In this document: positions 57,542 to 64,000 of the stretch, piece after piece | Layout of the letters: each line of letters begins with the position of its first letter | Numbering within the stretch: the stretch's first letter is position 1 | Source: Stenogyne calaminthoides | Taxonomy: Eukaryota; Streptophyta; Magnoliopsida; Lamiales; Lamiaceae | Reading direction: 5' to 3' | Assembly: GCA_037126765.1 (NCBI GenBank) | Contig: JBBCBC010000027.1 | Span: 4,178,406 to 4,242,405 of the forward strand | DNA length: 64,000 bases | Notes under the pieces: generated by a model | What the model was told of the DNA's origin: nothing | Database searches by the model: none | What the model saw: the letters and a program-made list of their open reading frames with translations, nothing else | Translations under genes and position numbers: made by a program

Positions 57542-57546
57542 ATTAT
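57542..57546. repeat. Solo LTR left target duplication (ATTAT)
   Basis: Exact match to 58759-58763. Confidence 0.85.
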
Positions 57547-57784
57547 TGTTGGTCCCGGTGGGAAAACCTATTTTGCGCGTGCGGAAGCAAGACATTTGAT
57601 TTCGGTGCATATAAAACAGGGGTGAGGGCAGAGTGCTCCAATTTTTTAAACTTTTGAGCTCATGTGTGTGCTTTGCTTATAAACGAATGCGTATGACAAG
57701 TATAAACATAAAGCAGTAAACAACACAGCAATATATAGTGGTTCGGACAACCAGTCCTACATCCACTCTCCCTCTCTAGGGAAA

Positions 57785-57975
57785 TTCCTTCAAACGGGAC
57801 TTATCACCCTCCACGGGATTGCCAATAGATATTTACCGAGCTCACACTCGAACTGGACTTATAACCCTCTCTCGGGTTCGCCTCGGGACTTATCACCCTC
57901 CACGGGATCGCCTACAGATGTTTAACGAGTTCACACTCCATCGGGACTTATCACCCTCACTCGGGTTTGCCTAAC
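57785..57975. repeat. Repeat array GGGACTTATCACCCTCCACGGGAT in the solo LTR
   Basis: Four to five diverged units based on GGACTTATCACCCTC, followed by (C/T)(A/C)CGGGAT or CTCGGGTT and GCC. Confidence 0.85.
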
Positions 57976-58439
57976 AACTACCTCACTTCACCACTGGGTT
58001 TGGGTTTTGGTGTTGTCTCCAACTATGGTGAGATTTTCCCTTACAATGGTTTAGCCTCAATGCTAAGGTTGGGAAAATCTCTCTAAGCTTATGATACATC
58101 GTGGGTTGCTTAGATTGGGTTCTAGAACACTCTTTGAATATATTTGTATATCTATAGGCTTGTGTTCTAGGGTGGGAATGCTTTGGCTATAACACTCTTT
58201 GGCTCTGTAGCATTGTTGCTATCTTTTTCGCACTTCCACACACTGATAATGAAGGAAGAACTTGTATTTATAGTGTGGATTTGAATGTTACCGTTGGAGA
58301 GAGTCACATTCAAATCCATACTATTCTTTGTAAGTTCTGCAGCTTTTCCTGGCTGGTTGTCTTCCTCTCGTTGGTCCACGTCAGCTGGATTCCAACGGCT
58401 ATATTCCTCAGCTTCAGTGCCTCGGAACATTCAGGATAT

Positions 58440-58595
58440 ACTGAGCATTCAGTATGTTACTGAGTCTTCAGTAATTACTGTGCCTTCAGTATTTCTCTGA
58501 GTCTTCAGGTTCTCTGAACCTTCAGTTTTCTCTGAGCCTTCAGTTTCTCTGAGTCTTCAGGTTCTCAGTATCCTACTGAGTCTTCAGTAAAACTA
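58440..58595. repeat. CTGAGTCTTCAG-type repeat array in the solo LTR
   Basis: About nine short units of CTGAGTCTTCAG, CTGAGCCTTCAG or CTGAACCTTCAG separated by TTTCT or GTTCT. Confidence 0.85.
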
Positions 58596-59229
58596 ACCTG
58601 TTCTATATCTGCCGACTATACACGGTGCAGATAATATCCTGAACACTCTAAAACTGAATCCTGATTCATCTATCAAGATTATCATGAACATGTCATACTC
58701 AGGGTTTTTGGGATCTAATCAAAATCATATAATCTTTTATTAAATTCATCTCCCAACAATTATCATTTGAAAGATCATAGTGAGAATGAAATTTAATTAC
58801 CTCTAGTGAATGTGGAAGAAAACACATCTTAGAGAAATTGATGAGTCAATCTAGTGAATTGTATCTCACTATTATATGGATTCTCGAATTATATATTGTC
58901 GCCAATAATGAACTATGAGACACTGAATAATATAGGCTTTGTCATGACAATCTTGGACATCCAAGTTGTGACATGATGATCCATATTTTGAAGAACTAAT
59001 ATAGACATCTGTTTTCGGAGTGTTGCATAAAATGAGATAAAATTTTGATATAATGCACAATATCGGTCATGTTGCTGCTTTCCTGCAACCTCTGTTTTCT
59101 GAAGTACCAGAAACACTATTTACATTGCACTCTATCTCATTTTATAAATCTCAAAGGTACATCACTCATTTTACAAAGCCTGCTCTTTAGCAAAAGTAAC
59201 AATGAGACCTACTTATGCTAAAGATTCAA

Positions 59230-59790
59230 AATAAAATATTTCATTCTCACAAAGAACACAAGATGATATTTGTGGAACAATTCATCCAGAATGTGGACCA
59301 TTCAAGTATTTTATGGTTCTGGTTGATTTTTCGACATATGGTCACATGTCGTTCTACTATCCACAATTAATTCTGCATTGCAAACTCTTAGCATATATTA
59401 TATGTTTAAGGGCTCACCACTCTTATCATCTTCAAAAGTATTTGATGATTATTGCATATTTATTGGGATCAATGTGAAGCATCCTGCACCCCTTGTGCTA
59501 CACAAATGGTCTCGCAGAGGCCACCATCAAAAGAAAATAAATGGTGGCTAGGGCACTGTTTATGCGCATCAACATGTCTATCTCTGCATGGGGTTATGCA
59601 ATATTTACTTATTCGTTTCAAACCCACTATTGACCAATCATTGTGCGTATCAGCTGGTAACTGGATATAAGCCTGATATTTCACATTTACGCATATTTGA
59701 TTGTGCAATATACGTGCCTATTGCGCCCCCACAGCTTACTAAGATGGATTCTCAGAGACGATTTTGACCTTGTCAGACAGTTCATTGTCA
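59230..59790 (+). pseudogene. Copia integrase relic on the plus strand
   Basis: Frames on the plus strand show DICGTIHPECGPFKYFMVLV (59260-59320, start of the integrase core), FDDYCIFIGINVKHPAP-like sequence (59440-59490), and LVTGYKPDISHLRIFDCAIY plus VPIAPPQLTKM (59655-59745), all typical of copia integrase and its downstream region. Numerous frameshifts. The orientation is opposite to the RT/RNase H relic and LTRs of the surrounding element. Confidence 0.72.
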
Positions 59791-61342
59791 TTGGGACCAT
59801 TGGATGGGTTTCATTGTAAAAAAAAAACTTCCTAAAGGAGGTATTTTCCACATCGAAAACCCAATAATGATATTCAATTTCTTTTGAGCTAAATGTTATA
59901 AATTCAAGTCAAGTTGGTTAAGCCATTTATTGCAAGCAAGAGAGTTTATATATTAGTTACTCAAACATAGCAATATGAGATATTTGCTTTTCATAACTGT
60001 GTATAAAAAATAGATTTTGAGACCAAATATCATATATTTCGATGTTTTGTGAAAATGTTTTACCACATTGATTTATACTCATATGTATCACCCATGAATT
60101 TTCTTTATCATGGAAGTGTACAATAGTGAACATGTATACAAATAAAGTATGACACAATTTAAGTGAATAATAAAAAAAAAAAAAATCACAAAATAATCAT
60201 AACCTCACATACCCAAATGCATCATGGTATAGGATATTTGAAAAGAGTTTCATCAATATAATATCTTTGTGTGGCTTTACTTGCAAAAATATAATCGTCG
60301 TCACCTATTTCTTTAGATGGATTCATATTCAATAAATTTCAGTGAATCAAATTAGTCACAAAAATAAGCAATAATAGGCAAGTAAGGATTTTACATAAAT
60401 CATAATTTCTACAGTAAATAATTCTCAAGCTTATTCTGCGGCAAGCAGTTCTAAATGCTGAAATTTAAAAGAGATTAAGCTTATTTACCAGAGCAGAACC
60501 CTACGGTAAGGGTTTCTAAACGTCTAATAAAAGATTTGACTCGTGTCAAGCGCAGACTCAATGAGGTTGAGAGGTTCAAGAGCGGACGAACTGTCGGCTT
60601 CCTCGTCTCATAGATGGTGATAGTATCGTCGATTTTAAACATGTCTCCAACTGGGATAGCAGCGATTCTAGAAACAAAAACTTTCCACACCGCATGATAG
60701 TAACATAATCGAGAAAAAAAAAATTCCATAGGAATAACAATGCTATTTTGTAATAATGGAATCATATGTATTCCCACATATATGCGTAATATTAGTTGCT
60801 CACAATCACTTCCTTTTAAAAAAATACTAATTGGCCAATATTACCAATTATATTATTTAGTCCATGTGCAAATTGTCTGCGACCTTAACAGAAACAACCC
60901 AACACATCAATTGATATGTTGTCATATATTTGGGATGTCAATTGAAAATCTATACCGATATGCACAATAGAATTTGGAGGTTAGCTTCCAAAGCAAATAA
61001 ACTATTATCAAAATATGATATACACTGGAATTGGTTAACTTTAATCTGATTTCGATAAATTTGATAAAAGGTCACCATATTAATTGCATCAGAACCATAA
61101 GTTCAATTAATTAAATAATAATAAGAGGATAAAGGTCCAAACAATTTGTGAATCCACAATTCGTAGTTTAATAACATATTTTATTGGTTACGGCCATGGC
61201 GGAATTCAATAATTAGAATAGAGACAGTCTTACTTGATAGAAGTCGATTGAAATTTGCACACCTATTGTAGTCGATCTCATAAGTTGGCGAGAGGATTAG
61301 GATGGAAGTGCGAAATTTTAAAATTTAATTTGGTAGAACATT
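59791..61342. other. Presumed internal region of the copia relic, no domain recognised
   Basis: Only short frames. The minus-strand frame 60481-60777 (GDMFKIDDTITIYETRKPTV) is open but not recognised. The sequence next to the 5' LTR is probably leader. Confidence 0.4.
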
Positions 61343-61357
61343 CGTGCTGATAACGTA
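61343..61357 (-). other. Candidate primer-binding region of the copia relic
   Basis: On the minus strand, directly after the LTR end (CCTACCA) comes TACGTTATCAGCACGA. The GTTATCAGCACG wording is seen after 5' LTRs in other plant copia elements, but I cannot confirm the tRNA match. Confidence 0.4.
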
Positions 61358-61594
61358 TGGTAGGATATGCAGAAATAAAGGACACAGATTTGGTGATCCA
61401 GTTCGTCAAGAATGACTACATCTGGGGGCATACCAAGCCAGGAGGTTTTCACTATTCTAGACGTACTGTTAATACATCAGAGATCCTTTTATATAGGGTA
61501 TAATTTAGGGTTACACATAATATAAGGAATTACCTAAACTACCCTCCATCATTTATTTTTTGATGAAAACACATAAATGTATTTTCCTTCAACA
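61358..61594 (-). repeat. Copia 5' LTR (minus-strand element)
   Basis: Plus-strand reading TGGTAGGATATGCAGAAATA ... ATTTTCCTTCAACA. It matches 53045-53281 with scattered substitutions and small indels. Confidence 0.83.
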
Positions 61595-61748
61595 ATATAT
61601 TATTAATCACATCATATTCATAAATTTACTAATAAACACCTCATAATTAAAATAAAGGTCCTTAGTTTATGTTAAATGCAATAATTAGTAAAGATTTAGG
61701 GGAAAAAAATACAACGGAGCATCATTTTATACATGCATTAATAATTGA

Positions 61749-61981
61749 GTGGTCTTATGTGCATCCAGGCGCATCGTGTACTCATAGTGCATTTTAGAAC
61801 CGTGCAACTTGTTATACTGAAAGATACAACTTGTTTACACTGAACCGTGCAATTATTAATATAAAAAGATAGATGCATGTTTCAATATAAATAAGTTGCA
61901 TTTTTTAGTATAACCAGTTGCACGATTCTAAAATAAATTATGAGTGCACGATGCACCTGGATGCATACAAGACTTAGCCTT
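61749..61981. mobile_element. MITE-A, well-preserved copy
   Basis: Left arm GTCTTATGTGCATCCAGGCG then CATAGTGCATTTTAGAACCG and TGCAACTTGTTATACTGAAA; right arm CAGTTGCACGATTCTAAAAT then GAGTGCACGATGCACCTGGA and GCATACAAGACTTAGCC. It is almost a full palindrome. Confidence 0.85.
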
Positions 61982-62056
61982 AATAATTTCATAGTTTTTT
62001 CACAAATACTCCTCTCTTTACAATCATGACACGTATACATTTTAAACTTGTTTCAT

Positions 62057-62205
62057 GACAAAAACTCATATGAGACGGTCTTATGCATTAGACGAGATGC
62101 AATTTAGCACAAATCTCACTCATCACTCTCAAAGTGTTAAATCGTCAATGTCAAATTTACTTCCCGTCCCACCATAAGATGGTCTCATGCAAGTTTGGAT
62201 CTTGT
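62057..62205. mobile_element. MITE-B copy
   Basis: GACAAAAACTCATATGAGAC, GGTCTTATGCATTAGACGAG, then AAAGTGTTAAATCGTCAATG and the inverse end AAGATGGTCTCATGCAAG. Same order as 20487-20632. Confidence 0.78.
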
Positions 62206-62540
62206 TTAATATATGCATTTTAATTTGTCCATAATTTATTTTTCTGAATTAATTTACGAGTTACTATTGTCGATGAGGGAAAAAATAATTTAGCGAGTGC
62301 AAAGTGGGAAACCTATAACCTATTTATTTATATGACGTGAAATAAATGTGATTGTTCCGCGGAAACCAATTTAGTGTCAGCTGTGTTTGCTTGGGGTTGA
62401 AATACGTTGCGGGGACATAATTGTCATTTCATGTGTGCTCTTTTGTCACGACCCGATAAGCTTTTGAAAGGCGTCGCGCGTGTGACTGTGCAAGGTGCGG
62501 TCATTTTCCCCATAAGGCATTTCTCTTTTTAACAACTTAT

Positions 62541-62893
62541 CCATCCCCCAAAAGTATGTTTAGAGGGCTGAAATATATTTTATAAAAAGATAGATTAAAT
62601 CTATTTATTAATAACATAATTAAATATGAGTAAAGTATAACATAAGATGTTTGTTGGACTATAATTAAAAATGCACTATTTATTAATAACTTGAGTAATT
62701 AAGTGTTTGTTGGACTATAAAGATGTCAATTTATGAATAACATAATTAAATGTGAGTAAAGTATAATAATAACTTGATTAATTAAGTGTTTGTTGGACTA
62801 TAAAGATTAAAAAAATTGTGTCCATAGACGTGCTTAATCTATCTTTCCGTAAAACACGTTTAAACTCCCAGAGCATACTTTTGAGGGACGGAG
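62541..62893. mobile_element. MITE with inverted ends and internal tandem repeats
   Basis: The left end ATCCATCCCCCAAAAGTATG is matched by the inverted right end ATCTCCGTCCCTCAAAAGTATG. Both continue with a GATAGATTAA block. The centre holds three copies of GTTTGTTGGACTATAA and repeated CATAATTAAAT(A/G)TGAGTAAAG, so it is longer than a typical Stowaway. Confidence 0.68.
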
Positions 62894-62899
62894 ATAGTA

Positions 62900-63240
62900 G
62901 TATTGGGACAATTACTCTTAGGTGTCATTTTTAAAGCACATTTACTCTAAGGTTCACTACTTTTTAATTCTTAATCTAAAGTGCTAAAATTGGATCAAAA
63001 TATCTAAATTACCCTTAGGTATAAAATAATATGCAAATTTTAAATTTTACTTTTTTTTATTTATATGTTCTATTATTGAAAAAATTAGAAAAAAAAATAT
63101 TAGCCAAAAAAATTGCATTTTTCAGATTTTAAATTTTACTAATTTTTTAAATATTTGTAATTTTATTTAATTAATTCTTTTAATATTAGCCAAAAAAATA
63201 CTACACAACCCAATTTTTTTAATCATCTATCATTTTATTT
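62900..63240. other. Intergenic AT-rich DNA
   Basis: No gene or clear repeat; very AT-rich. Confidence 0.5.
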
Positions 63241-63690
63241 AAAATTCTGCATACTCGTAAAAAAAAATTTAACTTATATTTTTTTTAAAAAAATTGTATA
63301 TTCTTAACCATTTTGCACACCCGTAAAAAAATTTTGCACACTCTAATTTTTTTTAATTATTTGTCTTTTTATTTAATCAATTTTTTTTACAATAAAATAT
63401 TGGCCCAAAAAAATTTTGCACACCAAAAAAAAATATTCTGCACACCCCATTTTCTTTTTAATCATCAGTCCATTATATTTAAAAATTCTGCACACCTGTC
63501 CTTTATATTTAAAAATTCTGCACACCTTAAAATTCTGCACACCCTAATTTCTTTTTAATCATCTGTCCTTTATATTTAAAAAATTTGCACACCTTAAAAC
63601 TCTGCACACCAATAAATAATTACGCACACCCGTAAAAAATATATCCTGCACACCAATAAATAATTATGCACACCTATAAAAACCAAAATT
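63241..63690. repeat. Dispersed GCACACC motif array
   Basis: At least eleven copies of TGCACACC or a one-base variant occur at irregular 15-50 bp spacing, often preceded by AAAATTC and followed by CGTAAAAA, TTAAAA or AATAAATAAT. TTATATTTAAAAATTCTGCA is repeated. The frame 63313-63558 runs through it and is a repeat product. Confidence 0.75.
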
Positions 63691-64000
63691 ATAACATCCT
63701 AAATGTGCACAAACATTAAAATACATTTACAACAATTTAAATAAAGTACCCTTTCTAAACAAAAAATACAGAAAAATTACAAAAAAATACAAAAACCCCT
63801 TCATCACCAAATCATCATCTGCAACAAATCAAAAAATAAAATAAAAAACCAATTATGGTTCAAAATATGAAACTTGCAAATAAAAAAATTCAGTCGAAGC
63901 AGGCCTAACAATCAATTTCATCTTTGTTTGGTGCTATATATTACAAGATGCAACATAAAACATGCAATTCATCTTCCATTCACCTTCCATTCACCTTTAC
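63691..64000. other. AT-rich window edge
   Basis: A-rich sequence without recognised features. It ends in the duplicated TTCCATTCACC motif (63973-63996). Confidence 0.4.

Larger units (their letters stand above)
56028..57546. other. Unassigned sequence between two solo LTRs
   Basis: Presumably host copia or an older insertion. A diverged direct repeat is visible: 56095-56190 and 56515-56620 share the order TTGATAAA, TATGTT, TTAAAACA and AAATCA(T/C)AGAA. A coding-like fragment lies at 56921-57133 (separate entry). Confidence 0.45.
57547..58758 (-). mobile_element. Solo LTR, 1.21 kb, with perfect ATTAT duplications
   Basis: Plus-strand reading TGTTGGTCCCGGTGGGAAAA ... CATCTCCCAACA, flanked by ATTAT on both sides. 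It contains GTGGTTCGGACAACCAGTCC, the inverse of the block in the solo LTR at 54454, which sets its orientation as minus. It also holds two internal repeat arrays (57785-57975 and 58440-58595). The frames at 58167-58500 are not genes. Confidence 0.87.
53045..61594 (-). mobile_element. Copia retrotransposon relic bounded by 237-bp LTRs (minus strand)
   Basis: Two matching 237-bp LTRs (53045-53281 and 61358-61594) bound an 8-kb interval. A purine tract (AAGGGGGAG on the minus strand, 53282-53290) adjoins the left LTR, making it the 3' LTR of a minus-strand element. Minus-strand RT/RNase H relics lie next to it. The interval also contains two later solo LTRs and a plus-strand integrase relic, so it is heavily rearranged. 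Flanks are AT-only (TATAT / ATATA), so the target duplication is unresolved. Confidence 0.75.

Noticed and set aside
57785..57975. CRISPR-like array
   Set aside because: Repeats are diverged, have no regular unique spacers and lie within a plant LTR.
63313..63558. 81-residue frame
   Set aside because: It is generated by the GCACACC repeat array.

Overview
The window is nuclear DNA of a flowering plant. It is AT-rich, full of plant transposable elements, and carries one intact protein gene. That gene, a 1197-residue receptor kinase on the minus strand (44883-48476), is an intronless orthologue of the brassinosteroid receptor BRI1. Its ectodomain start and C-terminal tail look closer to asterid (tomato-type) BRI1 than to the BRL paralogues, so an asterid eudicot is my best guess; the species cannot be named from sequence alone.

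Layout. 1-10.4 kb: AT-rich intergenic DNA with many small inverted-repeat elements (Stowaway-type, a palindromic family here called MITE-A), a possible SINE and a promoter-like island. 10.4-17.75 kb: a near full-length but mutated L1-type LINE on the minus strand, with 16-bp target duplications and a copia solo LTR inside its ORF1. 17.8-20.3 kb: a MITE and a Helitron 3' part with helicase exons and a clean 3' terminus. 20.7-26.0 kb: a complete but decayed CACTA element with perfect 3-bp target duplications, a Ptta/En-Spm-type transposase relic and a ULP1-like cysteine protease relic. 26.8-37.6 kb: a second LINE insertion with a sense-inverted-sense arrangement, itself interrupted by a 9.1-kb Ty1/copia element with both LTRs. 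37.6-44.6 kb: intergenic DNA with nested foldback elements and a 1.26-kb hAT-like element with perfect 8-bp target duplications, ending about 330 bp downstream of BRI1. 48.5-53 kb: the BRI1 promoter side and intergenic DNA. 53.0-61.6 kb: a minus-strand copia relic bounded by 237-bp LTRs, invaded by two solo LTRs with perfect 5-bp target duplications and containing an oppositely oriented integrase relic. 61.6-64 kb: MITEs and a repetitive stretch of GCACACC motifs.

Nothing forms an operon or a multi-gene pathway. The biology visible is one brassinosteroid-signalling gene embedded in layered transposon insertions whose relative ages can be read from nesting. I saw no organelle DNA, rRNA, canonical tRNA gene or CRISPR array. 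No clearly new gene system emerged. The most unusual structures are the rearranged second LINE, the CACTA element with a protease-like domain, the nested foldback element, the dispersed MITE families, and the overlapping ATGA stop-start between the two LINE ORFs.
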